From positions 1 through 64,000 of the forward strand of contig JAGGQZ010000020.1 of NCBI GenBank assembly GCA_018613055.1: DNA of 64,000 nt, in the 5' to 3' direction. Positions within the stretch are counted from its first letter, which is position 1. Each line of letters begins with the position of its first letter. The stretch is from Chryseobacterium sp. ISL-80. Lineage in GTDB: Bacteria; Bacillota; Bacilli; Bacillales; Cytobacillaceae. Below, piece after piece: positions 7,829 through 16,880 of the stretch. A program made the translations under genes and the position numbers. The notes under the pieces are model-generated. The model worked only from the letters and a program-made list of their open reading frames with translations, searched no databases and had not been told where the DNA came from.

Positions 7829-9100
7829 ATGTTTGAAAAAATATTAGAATTATTAGAGGCTGGGGGAGAAACGAGGAATATCGAATTTAAGAAAACTTAC
7901 GATTGGGGTAATCCACAACATAAAGCAAAAATCGTAAAATGTATTTTAGCTATGAGTAACACTAAAGATGGTGGAAATCTTATCCTTGGCATTGACGATG
8001 AAAAACAAGGCTTAGAGAAGTTAACGGGTATGGAACAGGAGCATTACGAAAAATTAAACTATGATCATGTAGTAGTTGAGGTTAATAAATTTGCAGATCC
8101 TCCTATATCGTTCCATATATATCCAATTAAAAAGGATAATAAGTACTTTATTTTAATGAGGATCCCTGAGTTTGATGAATTGCCCATAATTTGTAAAAGA
8201 AGTGGAGAACAAGGACTAAAAGAAGGAGCGGTATTTTCAAGATCAAAAAATAAACCCGAATCCGCTCTTATTAGGTCTCAATCCGAAATGAGAGAATTAA
8301 TGGATCTTGCAATAAATAAGGGAATTAGACAATTCTATATGAGGGTAAGAGATTCTGGATTACACCTAGCTGACGACGATACATCCCAGGAGAGTTATAC
8401 GAAAGAGTTAGTTGGAATTGAAGATGATGAAATAGTCAATCTGATTAAGAAAAAAGGCTATTGGAAAATTACAATAAGACCTACTTTTTATGAAGAAGAT
8501 AGAATTGAAACGTTGGTAAATTGTAAAAAGATTTTACAAGACAACAAGTTGAGTTTGAGAGGGTGGGATTTTCCACACTTGAACGGTTTTGCGAATGGAA
8601 ATAATTATGTCCAATCTAAAGAAAACTTTGGTCAATTCAAAGAGCTATTAAGATTTTATAAGAGTGGTCAATTCATTTATTATAATTCCATGTACGAAGA
8701 GTATATGGATGATAGATATCAAAAAAGAGTGAATGGGAAGGGATTAGAGATTATTAGTTCGCTCTATTTATTTACAGAAATATTTGAATTTGCAACTAGG
8801 TTAGCACAAAGAAAAATACTAGGCGATGAAATTACAATAAGAATAGAGTGTTATGGAATTAAAGGAAGACAACTTTTCTTCTATGAAGCTACAAGAGCGC
8901 TTTTCCGTGACTATATTTCAACTATAGAGGACGAAGCACACTTAGAAATAAACCTTGGGGTTGAAGAATTAATATCTAATGGTAGTACAATCGCAATTGA
9001 GGTATTAAATAATTTATTTGAAAAGTTTAATTGGGACATTCATGCAATTAAAGGCGTATTTATAGAAGAGCAACAAAAACTGTTAAAAGGATTATTATAA
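7829..9100 (+). CDS. AlbA_2 (Schlafen AAA-4 type) domain protein
   Basis: A 423-residue soluble protein preceded by TTAGGAG. The N-terminal domain (about 10-150) matches the AlbA_2 / divergent Schlafen fold: RNIEFKKTY at the start, AMSNTKDGGNLILGIDD in the centre, then VFSRSKNKPESA. This fold is associated with nucleic-acid binding or cleavage. The C-terminal 270 residues are not recognised and seem specific to a small group. The gene stands alone, is visibly AT-rich and lies just upstream of a tyrosine recombinase, so it is probably acquired. Schlafen-like domains occur in defence and regulatory proteins; a defence role is only a guess. Confidence 0.75.
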   Translation: MFEKILELLEAGGETRNIEFKKTYDWGNPQHKAKIVKCILAMSNTKDGGNLILGIDDEKQGLEKLTGMEQEHYEKLNYDHVVVEVNKFADPPISFHIYPIKKDNKYFILMRIPEFDELPIICKRSGEQGLKEGAVFSRSKNKPESALIRSQSEMRELMDLAINKGIRQFYMRVRDSGLHLADDDTSQESYTKELVGIEDDEIVNLIKKKGYWKITIRPTFYEEDRIETLVNCKKILQDNKLSLRGWDFPHLNGFANGNNYVQSKENFGQFKELLRFYKSGQFIYYNSMYEEYMDDRYQKRVNGKGLEIISSLYLFTEIFEFATRLAQRKILGDEITIRIECYGIKGRQLFFYEATRALFRDYISTIEDEAHLEINLGVEELISNGSTIAIEVLNNLFEKFNWDIHAIKGVFIEEQQKLLKGLL

Positions 9101-9612
9101 TTGCAGATTTGGTGGCCAGCAGAATAGCTCTTTTCATAGGAAAAAGGCTTATTTTAAAGTAATAAGATTCAGGTAATAGTTAAAGATAAGGGTGGAAGTA
9201 TTTCAATGGAGGTCCTTAAATCATTAGCGATAAAGTGTCGGAATCCCTTTTCCTAAACTAAACAATAATTTAGATAAATTTATTCATAGAATAATAATAT
9301 TATATACCTATATAACTTGTGTAGCTAAGAACCAAGCAGAGAAATAAATGATAAGTGTCTATTGATGCACCGGAGGAGATCATTAGTTGGTTATTTAGCT
9401 AAATAGAATCAATCAGGTTTGGAGAAGTTCCTTAGAACAAAGTAATTTAAAAAATACGAAATATTTATGGTTGCCTAGTTTAGTCATATCAAAGAATAGG
9501 GGTATACATTTTTTTGCACAGTTACCCCAAGGATTTAAAAATATTATTACGTAAAATATGAATTTGATGTAATATTATAATGAATATTATTTTTTTCCTT
9601 AGGAGTAATTTG
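9101..9612. other. AT-rich intergenic stretch before the recombinase
   Basis: About 500 bases without a convincing gene. Short frames exist but none has family resemblance. No terminator hairpin was found after the AlbA_2 gene, and no copy of the direct repeats that follow the recombinase was seen here. Confidence 0.45.
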
Positions 9613-10695
9613 ATGAAAAATAACTCGCAGTCACAAAATTACAAAAAACTTGATTTTATACTTAAAGATCTCCCGTGGTATGTAGAAGAATATATTGATA
9701 AGAAAAAAAGAAAACTATCACCAGGAACTTTGCTTAATTACTGTCATGATTTTAAGATCTTTTTTAATTGGTTGGTGTCTGAGGGTTTTTATAATGGAGA
9801 AATAAAAGAAATTCCGCTCTCACTGTTTGAGACTCTTACTACTCAACAAATTGAGGACTTTCTAAGCTTCTTAAAGTTCCAGTTAGACAACAGAGAAATA
9901 ACCATTAATAGAAAGTTATCATCTTTAAAATCACTGTTCAATTATTTGCAAAATATAGCTGAAACCGAGAAATTAGAACCATATTTAATCCGCAATGTAA
10001 TGGCGAAAATTGAATTTAATGATGTGTCCGAGGATCCTGAAACAATCGCAAACCGAATGGAAGGAAAAATTTTAATTGGAGACGAATATGAAGACTTTAG
10101 AGTATTTGTTGCTAAGAATTACGGTGAAATAAATAAATCAAATAAACGCATTACTACATTTCATGAAATGAATAAAGAACGTGATACAGCAATTGTATCA
10201 TTATTCTTAGGATCAGGTTTAAGGTTATCTGAATTAGTATGGTTAAATATAGAGGATATCGATTTTAATAAAAACTGTGTGAGAGTAATAAGAAAAGGAA
10301 ACAAAGAACAATACGTATACTTTAGTGAGCAAGCAATGACTGATTTAAAAGCATATCTGAGTATTAGGAGTAATAAATACAATATTCCGAGAGAAAATAA
10401 AGCTGTATTTGTTGCAGCTCCTATGGGTCCTAAAGGAACGACCAGAAGACTGTCAGGAAGAGCTATCGAGAAATTGATTGAAAAATATGCGATAGCGTTT
10501 GGGAAACCATCCTTATCAGTACACAAATTAAGACATTCTTTCGCAACCAGGTACCATTCTGAAATAAACGATGTACCCAAATTAAGAAGACAATTAGGCC
10601 ATTCCTCAATTGAAACTACGATGATATATACACATTTAAAAAATGAGGATTTAAAAAATGCTATCAATAAACTTAATATGCCAAAAGAACAATAA
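9613..10695 (+). CDS. XerS-like tyrosine recombinase
   Basis: A 360-residue site-specific recombinase. ATG 9613 is chosen because AGGAG lies 7 bases upstream; the earlier in-frame ATG at 9580 has no such site. The N-terminal core-binding domain begins with LPWYVEEYI and a LNYCHDFKIFFNWL helix, the layout of the single-gene XerS recombinases. The catalytic set is complete: R204 (GLRLSE), K228, H304 and R307 (HKLRH), H330 (LGHSS) and nucleophile Y339 (IYTHL). It has no separate arm-binding domain. Five short direct repeats and a hairpin follow directly after the stop codon, which makes a mobile or invertible element plausible. Chromosomal XerC/XerD would be expected elsewhere, so this one is probably accessory. 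Confidence 0.88.
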   Translation: MKNNSQSQNYKKLDFILKDLPWYVEEYIDKKKRKLSPGTLLNYCHDFKIFFNWLVSEGFYNGEIKEIPLSLFETLTTQQIEDFLSFLKFQLDNREITINRKLSSLKSLFNYLQNIAETEKLEPYLIRNVMAKIEFNDVSEDPETIANRMEGKILIGDEYEDFRVFVAKNYGEINKSNKRITTFHEMNKERDTAIVSLFLGSGLRLSELVWLNIEDIDFNKNCVRVIRKGNKEQYVYFSEQAMTDLKAYLSIRSNKYNIPRENKAVFVAAPMGPKGTTRRLSGRAIEKLIEKYAIAFGKPSLSVHKLRHSFATRYHSEINDVPKLRRQLGHSSIETTMIYTHLKNEDLKNAINKLNMPKEQ

Positions 10696-10700
10696 TGCTA

Positions 10701-10889
10701 ATGTAGGTAAGTTCTCTTCAATAATTTTGTATGTAGGTGAATTCACTTCAAGATTTATCTATGTAGGCAAGTTCTTTTTAAAAAAAATTTACTGGTTTTG
10801 GAGCAGAAACTTAGGTTATTGCTCCAAAACACTAAAAAGGAAAGAATGTAGGCAGATTCTCTTCATTTATGTAGGTAGATTCTCTTCAA
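10701..10889 (+). repeat. five degenerate 21-bp direct repeats next to the recombinase
   Basis: Copies begin at 10701, 10731, 10761, 10846 and 10869. All start ATGTAGG and most continue to a TTCTCTTCA-like end. The first three are spaced exactly 30 bp; the last two are 23 bp apart. An 11-bp perfect inverted repeat sits between copies 3 and 4. The first copy begins 6 bases after the recombinase stop codon. They may be binding or exchange sites of that enzyme; nothing else in the window carries the motif. Confidence 0.85.
10795..10830. repeat. 11-bp inverted repeat inside the direct-repeat block
   Basis: GTTTTGGAGCA / TGCTCCAAAAC with a 14-nt spacer. On the minus strand it is followed by a T-rich tract, so it could be a minus-strand terminator, but no minus-strand gene ends here. 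Confidence 0.7.
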
Positions 10890-11393
10890 CGGACAGGTGA
10901 GAGGAGAAGTGTTATTAATACTTCACTAAAAATTTATTATCTAGTTTACATAACATAAATTCTCGGAAGTTATACCAAAAATCAAGCATCTCATCTCAAT
11001 ATCTAAGTATACTCAAATCAGTGAGACAGAAACAGAAAATTCATTAAACTTTCTCTATAAAATCTCATTGTATTAAATTAACAATATTTTGTTTGCTAAT
11101 AGATTTTATATTAGATTAACAATTCTCATATTTAATTTACAGATCAACAATTTACATGTAATTCATTATGTTTCACTTATCTTTCCGCAATTGCAGCTAA
11201 ATTCATTTGTTTTGATATTTTAAGCTGATTCAATTGGATTCTGATTTGCAATCATTAGATTCTTAATTTATCAAACCTAATCCTTCTTTTAATCCAGCCC
11301 TCTTAAGAATCCCTAGATTACAAAAGTCATGTTTACATAATATTATTATGTTATTTAAAACGCACTTCTACTCCCTTTCGGAATAAAACATAA
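10890..11393. other. very AT-rich non-coding stretch
   Basis: About 500 bases with no coding frame supported by a ribosome binding site. A near-palindrome GAAGTGTTATTAATACTTC lies at about 10906-10924. The stretch probably marks the right-hand limit of the acquired segment before conserved genes resume. Confidence 0.45.
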
Positions 11394-11417
11394 AAACACA
11401 GGCCTAAACCTGTGTTT
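11394..11417 (-). terminator. terminator of the staygreen gene
   Basis: AAACACAGG / CCTGTGTTT with a 6-nt loop and a T run on the minus strand; it overlaps the stop codon. Confidence 0.8.
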
Positions 11418-11895
11418 CTGTTACTCTTTTGCTATTCACCTTGTTTAAATAGAATCTTGGTGTTCCGTAATAAGCGATTTCATTGAATTCGGGATAATTG
11501 GATGCAAACTGTACGTAGATTGGTGCATCCAGCAGCCATGGATGATAGGTAAAAAAGCTCTTGTCTCCATAAATCATCGCTGTCAATGCTAAATCCAATT
11601 CTCGTTTGAAAATCATATATCGGATCCGCGACATATTCAGGTCATATTCCCCATTGCTGACGTATACATTTGCATACAAAATATATTCACCGTTAATCGT
11701 TACCCAGTCTGCCAATACTTCATCCCGCATTTTATAGTTGATGGCCTGGTAATCATAAACATTCCCGATTGCTAAAAACAACTCACCGGTCAAATCTGAG
11801 TGCGTCAATGTATATTTCCTGCTGTCAATAGGCATGTAGGCTGTTGCTGGCGGAATAAAAGTGACGGTTAATTTCTCTGGCTTGAATTTGCTCAT
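11404..11895 (-). CDS. staygreen (SGR) family protein
   Basis: A 163-residue soluble protein starting at ATG 11895, chosen because AAGGAG lies 9 bases upstream and the protein then starts MSKFKPEKLTVTF as expected for the family. Conserved blocks visible are FIPPATAYMPIDSRKYTLTH, DLTGELFLAIG, LRDEV-like MRDEVLADWV and ELALTAMIYGDKSFF-like spacing. In plants SGR removes Mg from chlorophyll a. Bacterial homologues occur in non-photosynthetic bacilli, where some are reported to show Mg-dechelating activity, but the natural substrate is unknown. It is preceded on the same strand by the exported protein gene, with 81 bases between its start codon and that gene's stop codon. No Mg-porphyrin genes are nearby. 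Confidence 0.85.
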   Translation of the reverse strand: MSKFKPEKLTVTFIPPATAYMPIDSRKYTLTHSDLTGELFLAIGNVYDYQAINYKMRDEVLADWVTINGEYILYANVYVSNGEYDLNMSRIRYMIFKRELDLALTAMIYGDKSFFTYHPWLLDAPIYVQFASNYPEFNEIAYYGTPRFYLNKVNSKRVTETQV

Positions 11896-11976
11896 GGCAG
11901 AAGGCTCCTTCCTGAAAAAAGAATCCTTTTCCAATAGCGTATGCCAAATAGCATTCATTCGTGACATTTGCCTATT

Positions 11977-12744
11977 TTACTGTGCGGTAAGATTGATTAC
12001 CTCTGCTTTCAGCAGTTTCCATTTTCCCTGTTCGTATAACCAGGTTGATTCCAGGTTTGCAATTCCGTCTGCGTTATAGGCTCCATTTATTCGCTGGCTG
12101 CCGATTAATCCGTATTGTCCAGCCTTGACTTTGATTGGCTTTAAAGTTCCAAATGGCAGAACCATCAATTCAGTCGGTTCATTTAGCTTCCCGTCATGAT
12201 AAAGACCAAGCCTGTCATAATCCGCTTTCCTGTCACTTAAATCAAAGCTGTAAGACTGGCCTGTTTGCTCGATGCGGACAGACGCTTTATAGCCGTCTTC
12301 AAATTGACTGCTGACTGACAAAGGTTCCGGTACGGTCAGATTGACAACCTGAAAATCTTTTAATGTATATAAATAAAAATTCGACAGACCTCCACTTCCA
12401 CCAGTTGGTACACTGATGAAAATATCTTTAACAGAATCGTCATTAAGGTCTTTATATTCAGTAGAGGGATCATATCCCCCTTCGAGATCAATCTTGTATG
12501 TTTTGCCATTAGACGCTTTGATTTTTAAATAAATCTCCTTAAGGAACTGTGTACCTTCTTCAAATGGCACACCTTTTACATAAATTATATCCTTCTTTCC
12601 ATCACCTGTGATGTCGACCTTTTCTTCCGATACTGACACTGACACCGTCGCCTTCTCCCTGGAATCACCTGCATACGCGCCGGTCAGAGCAGTCAACGAC
12701 ATAAAAAAGAATGCGGTGAATGTAATCAATAGTTCCTTTTTCAT
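11977..12744 (-). CDS. exported protein of unknown function
   Basis: A 255-residue protein with a clear signal peptide ending at AYA, then GDS (about residue 25). ATG 12744 is chosen because GGAGGG lies 7 bases upstream. The segment VDITGDGKKDIIYVKG, and later YKDLNDDSVKDIFISVPTG, resembles the Asp-rich calcium loops of VCBS/FG-GAP-type repeats, so a beta-propeller-like Ca-binding fold is possible. I do not recognise a named family. Transcription comes after a terminator that closes the upstream symporter gene, so it has its own promoter. It may be co-transcribed with the staygreen gene downstream. Confidence 0.75.
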   Translation of the reverse strand: MKKELLITFTAFFFMSLTALTGAYAGDSREKATVSVSVSEEKVDITGDGKKDIIYVKGVPFEEGTQFLKEIYLKIKASNGKTYKIDLEGGYDPSTEYKDLNDDSVKDIFISVPTGGSGGLSNFYLYTLKDFQVVNLTVPEPLSVSSQFEDGYKASVRIEQTGQSYSFDLSDRKADYDRLGLYHDGKLNEPTELMVLPFGTLKPIKVKAGQYGLIGSQRINGAYNADGIANLESTWLYEQGKWKLLKAEVINLTAQ

Positions 12745-12800
12745 TGTGCATCCCTCCAATATAGTTAATATCTCTAAATATGGAAAAAAGATACACAAAA

Positions 12801-12827
12801 AAACCCTCTGATCAATCCAGAGGGTTT
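12801..12827 (-). terminator. terminator of the AGCS symporter
   Basis: AAACCCTCTG / CAGAGGGTTT with a 7-nt loop; on the minus strand it continues into seven T. Confidence 0.9.
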
Positions 12828-12833
12828 AGAAGG

Positions 12834-14258
12834 TTAATTCTTATTCTGTGCTTTCTCTCGGTAATCCCATGATTCAATGCCACTCAGACCTTCAATAGAG
12901 TCAGCATAGAAAACAGGGTCCTTCCCTTGTTTCCGCTGTTCCCTGTAATCCTTTAGGGCTGCCATGGCAATTTTTGCGAGCAAGGTAATGGCTGCAAGGT
13001 TAATTAGTGCCATGATTCCCATGAATAAATCCGCAAGATTCCAGACAATCGCTAAATCGACAATTGAACCGAATAAGACCATTGCGATGACAGCAAGTCG
13101 ATATACCAATAATGCTGTCTTGCTTTCTTTGATGAACTCAATATTCGTTTCACCATAATAATAGTTCCCGATGATCGAAGTGAATGCAAATAGGAAAATC
13201 GCTCCTCCAACAAACGCTGGTGCCCATGAACCGACGTGTGTTGTCAAGGCCGCCTGGGTTAACTGAATACCATCTAAATCAGCATTCATATACTCTCCAG
13301 ACATAATGATGATGAAGGCAGTTGCTGAACAAATTAAAATTGTATCCGTAAAAACGCCAAGTGTTTGGATTAATCCTTGTTTTACAGGATGAGTCACTGC
13401 AGCCGTAGCGGCTGCATTTGGTGCACTGCCCATACCAGCTTCGTTTGAGAATAGCCCTCGTTTGATTCCCATCATGACAGCTGCTCCCATACCTCCGCCA
13501 ACGGCTTCCTGAAGTCCAAAAGCGTTTTTGAAGATTAGTGAGAACATCGCGGGAACTTCGCTGAGATTTGTGAAAACGATATACAATGCCAAGATCAAAT
13601 ACAAAACTGCCATAATTGGGACAATGATCTGGGATACAAACGCTATTCTTTTGATCCCGCCAAAAATGATAGCGGCTGTCATAATGGACAGAATGATTCC
13701 CATCCAAAATCGATCAAATCCAAATGCCTGGTCAAATGCCAGAGAAATGGTGTTGGATTGAACAGAACTGAATACCAATCCAAAGGTAAAAACAATGATG
13801 ACTGCAAATAGTATTCCTAGCCATCTTTTATTCAGCCCGCGTTCCATATAGTAAGCCGGACCGCCGCGGTATTCATCCTTGTCTTTTACTTTATAAATCT
13901 GGGCCAATGTACTTTCGATAAAGCTTGAAGCTGCTCCAATAAACGCAATAAGCCACATCCAGAAGACAGCCCCCGGACCACCGGCAGAAATAGCCGTCGC
14001 TACACCTGCAAGATTCCCTGTACCGACCCTTGAAGCAAGACTTACCGTGAACGCCTGAAACGAAGACCGGCCCCTTTTTCCTTCAGATGAGACAGTTGCT
14101 GGATCCTTTAGTACCCTTATCATTTCAGGAAAGTACTTAAACTGGACAAATCTTGTTCTAAAAGTGAAATATGTACCTAATATGACTAGAACAGCAATTA
14201 AGATATAGCTCCACATATAGTTGTTTAATTCCGATATGATATTGTTGAAAAGCTCCAT
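12834..14258 (-). CDS. AGCS-family sodium/amino-acid symporter (AlsT-like)
   Basis: A 474-residue membrane protein of the alanine or glycine:cation symporter family, which imports small amino acids with Na+ or H+. ATG 14258 is taken because AAGGAG is 6 bases upstream; a longer frame to 14348 has no site. Family blocks visible include VSLASRVGTGNLAGVATAIS, GGPGAVFWMW, the GGPAYYMERGL motif and the FSNEAGMGSAPNAAA motif. It lies next to parC/parE, as alsT does in B. subtilis (from memory), where AlsT has been linked to glutamine or alanine transport. A set of GGTACATG palindrome arms lies upstream and may be its operator. Confidence 0.92.
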   Translation of the reverse strand: MELFNNIISELNNYMWSYILIAVLVILGTYFTFRTRFVQFKYFPEMIRVLKDPATVSSEGKRGRSSFQAFTVSLASRVGTGNLAGVATAISAGGPGAVFWMWLIAFIGAASSFIESTLAQIYKVKDKDEYRGGPAYYMERGLNKRWLGILFAVIIVFTFGLVFSSVQSNTISLAFDQAFGFDRFWMGIILSIMTAAIIFGGIKRIAFVSQIIVPIMAVLYLILALYIVFTNLSEVPAMFSLIFKNAFGLQEAVGGGMGAAVMMGIKRGLFSNEAGMGSAPNAAATAAVTHPVKQGLIQTLGVFTDTILICSATAFIIIMSGEYMNADLDGIQLTQAALTTHVGSWAPAFVGGAIFLFAFTSIIGNYYYGETNIEFIKESKTALLVYRLAVIAMVLFGSIVDLAIVWNLADLFMGIMALINLAAITLLAKIAMAALKDYREQRKQGKDPVFYADSIEGLSGIESWDYREKAQNKN

Positions 14259-14332
14259 ATAAAACTCCTTATCTACAGTAAAGTTATTTTGATATAGTTC
14301 TAAATGTACCAAAAGGGCGCCCTCATTACAAT

Positions 14333-14368
14333 GGTACATGACTACCATGTACCTTTAATGGGTACATG
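14333..14368. promoter_or_regulatory. palindromic GGTACATG arms upstream of the symporter
   Basis: GGTACATG, 5 bp, CATGTACC form a perfect inverted repeat at 14333-14353, and a third GGTACATG follows at 14361-14368. A half copy TGTACC occurs at 14305. They sit 75-110 bases upstream of the start codon, a normal operator distance. No matching regulator is known to me. Confidence 0.5.
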
Positions 14369-14407
14369 AACCTCTAAGCATTTACCCCTAAATTCGTAAT
14401 TAAAAAC

Positions 14408-14437
14408 AAAAAACACAGCTCAATTGCTGTGTTTTTT
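14408..14437 (-). terminator. terminator of parC
   Basis: AAAAAACACAGC / GCTGTGTTTTTT with a 6-nt loop, immediately after the parC stop codon on the minus strand. Confidence 0.9.
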
Positions 14438-14447
14438 AAGTTATTTA

Positions 14448-16880
14448 TTATTTTTCCTGTTCGGTTTCACTTTTCCAAATGGTTAAAAGCTTACCTGTTT
14501 CGCTTTCATCAACAATGAATGACCCATTTGTGTAGCGGTCACTATTCCTCAAATCTGCTGCTTTTAGCGAAACAATCTGCTGCTTTTCGGAAAGGAAGAA
14601 GATTTCATCCTCACCACGGACAGCTTCAACACCGATAATGCGATGTGGATTTGCTTTCAATTCACGAAGCATCACGACTCCGCGTTTTGCACGTGAAGTT
14701 TTTTCGAATTCAGAAAGCTTCATTTTCTTCACTGCACCGCGCTGGGTTGCAATGACAATGGATGGATTTTCGTTGGCATCAATGATTTTACCACCCACAA
14801 CATAGTCTCCATCCTTAAGGTTCATTCCCTTAACTCCGGCTGCCCGGATTCCTATTGGACTGATGTCTTCTTCGCTAAACCACAAGCCATAGCCATAGTG
14901 AGAGGCAAGGAATAAATCCTTTTCTCCGTTTGATAGATGGACATCGATAACTCGATCATCACCTTTGACATTGATGGCGGTTAATGGCTTAGAATAGCGC
15001 TGAGCTTTATAGAGGCTCAATTCGGATTTTTTCACCATGCCATTCTTCGTGACAAACACAAAGAACAGTTTCTGTTCGAAATCGGTAACAGGTACTGCTC
15101 TGATGATTTCTTCATCACGGTCGAGCGGGACGATATTGGCCACATGCTGACCAAGGTCCTTCCAGCGGATGTCTGGGAGCTCATGGACAGGTAAATGAAG
15201 GTAGCTTCCCTTATTGGTGAACAACAGCAGGACATCCTTTGTGTTCATATTCAATTGGGATAATAGCCTGTCAGTATCCTTCATGGCAAAATCCTGTCCA
15301 TTGGAAGCCGCAAAGGACCTTTGGCTAGTACGTTTTACATAGCCATCCTTCGTTACCGTGACAATCACATCTTCACTCGCGATCAGCACCTCAAGGTTGA
15401 TTTTGATTTCCTCAATCTCTTCCTCGATTTTCGTCCGGCGTTCATCTGAGAAGCGCTTCTTGACATCCTTCAATTCCTTCTTGATGACTGCCAAAAGCTT
15501 TTTCTCGCTGCCAAGAATGGCGGTTAGTTCTTCTACCTTCTTGGCAAGCTCCTCTGCTTCGGCCTGGAGGGCAGTAATATCAGTATTCGTCAGGCGATAA
15601 AGCTGGAGGGAAACAATCGCTTCGGCCTGGACTTCAGTAAATTCGAACTTCTGGATCAAATTATCTTTTGCATTTCGTTTATCCTTTGAAGCACGGATCG
15701 TCGCAATCACCTGATCCAGGATGGACAATGCCTTCATTAAGCCTTCGACGATATGCTGGCGGTCACGGGCTTTTTGAAGGTCATACTGTGATCTTTTTGT
15801 AACGACATCCTTCTGATGGCCGATGTAGGCATCAAGAAGTTCAGCAAGCCCCATCAATACCGGACGTTTCTTGTTGATGGCAACCATATTGAAGTTATAG
15901 GTAATCTGCAAATCGCTGTTCTTGTAAAGATAGTGCAAAACACCGTTTGCATCGGCTTCCTTCTTCAGTTCGATCACAACACGAAGGCCTGTGCGGTCAG
16001 TTTCATCACGAACCTCTGAAATCCCTTCAACTTTCCGGTCTAAACGGAATTCATCAATTCTCTTGACGAGGTTGGCCTTATTGATTTCATATGGAACTTC
16101 CGTGATGACGATCTGCTGTTTGCCGCCACGGATATCCTCGATTTCAGCTTTGCCGCGAACAATAATCTTTCCCTTGCCAGTCTTGTAAGCTTTGGCGATT
16201 CCTTCAACACCCTGGATAATTCCTCCCGTTGGGAAGTCCGGTCCTTTGATCACATTCATCAAATCTTCGACCGTACAGGCAGGGTTGTCCATCCTCATGA
16301 TAACCCCATCAATCACTTCCGCTAAATTATGAGGCGGAATATCTGTGGCGTATCCAGCTGATATCCCTGTCGAACCATTCACGAGCAGGTTTGGGAACAT
16401 CGCCGGAAGCACAGTAGGCTCACTGGACGTGTCATCAAAGTTCGGGATGAACTCAACCGTCCTCTTTTCGATATCCCTTAACAGTTCACCGGCAATCGCT
16501 GATAATCGTGCTTCGGTATAACGCATTGCCGCCGGAGGGTCACCATCGATGCTTCCGTTATTCCCGTGCATGTCAACCAGGTAATTCCGCACTTTCCAGT
16601 CCTGGCTCATACGGACCATAGCTTCATATACAGAAGAATCACCGTGCGGGTGGTAGTTACCAATGACGTTACCGACTGTCTTGGCTGATTTTCGGAATCC
16701 TTTTTCACTTGTGTTGCCTTCAACATGCATAGCGTACAAAATTCTGCGCTGTACAGGCTTCAGTCCGTCACGGGCATCCGGGAGGGCACGTTCTTGGATT
16801 ATATATTTACTATAGCGGCCAAATCGGTCGCCCAATACGTCTTCTAGTGGGAGGTCACGAAATTTTTCTACTGAACTCAT
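14448..16880 (-). CDS. parC: DNA topoisomerase IV subunit A
   Basis: An 810-residue breakage-reunion subunit that, with ParE, unlinks daughter chromosomes. The winged-helix region holds the catalytic Tyr121 in [10 protein letters not shown]. The quinolone-response region reads [12 protein letters not shown] with Ser82 and Glu86, the usual susceptible residues of Gram-positive ParC. The C-terminal half shows GyrA-like beta-pinwheel blades (for example [23 protein letters not shown]). The length is normal. Its ATG overlaps the parE stop codon by 4 bases, so the two are translationally coupled. It ends at a strong terminator. Assignment as ParC rather than GyrA rests on the linkage to parE and on the parE-parC-AGCS order. 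Confidence 0.97.
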   Translation of the reverse strand: MSSVEKFRDLPLEDVLGDRFGRYSKYIIQERALPDARDGLKPVQRRILYAMHVEGNTSEKGFRKSAKTVGNVIGNYHPHGDSSVYEAMVRMSQDWKVRNYLVDMHGNNGSIDGDPPAAMRYTEARLSAIAGELLRDIEKRTVEFIPNFDDTSSEPTVLPAMFPNLLVNGSTGISAGYATDIPPHNLAEVIDGVIMRMDNPACTVEDLMNVIKGPDFPTGGIIQGVEGIAKAYKTGKGKIIVRGKAEIEDIRGGKQQIVITEVPYEINKANLVKRIDEFRLDRKVEGISEVRDETDRTGLRVVIELKKEADANGVLHYLYKNSDLQITYNFNMVAINKKRPVLMGLAELLDAYIGHQKDVVTKRSQYDLQKARDRQHIVEGLMKALSILDQVIATIRASKDKRNAKDNLIQKFEFTEVQAEAIVSLQLYRLTNTDITALQAEAEELAKKVEELTAILGSEKKLLAVIKKELKDVKKRFSDERRTKIEEEIEEIKINLEVLIASEDVIVTVTKDGYVKRTSQRSFAASNGQDFAMKDTDRLLSQLNMNTKDVLLLFTNKGSYLHLPVHELPDIRWKDLGQHVANIVPLDRDEEIIRAVPVTDFEQKLFFVFVTKNGMVKKSELSLYKAQRYSKPLTAINVKGDDRVIDVHLSNGEKDLFLASHYGYGLWFSEEDISPIGIRAAGVKGMNLKDGDYVVGGKIIDANENPSIVIATQRGAVKKMKLSEFEKTSRAKRGVVMLRELKANPHRIIGVEAVRGEDEIFFLSEKQQIVSLKAADLRNSDRYTNGSFIVDESETGKLLTIWKSETEQEK

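Noticed and set aside
10658-10900. 80-residue protein with YVGKFSS-like repeats after the recombinase
   Set aside because: It overlaps the recombinase end, has no ribosome site and simply translates the direct repeats.
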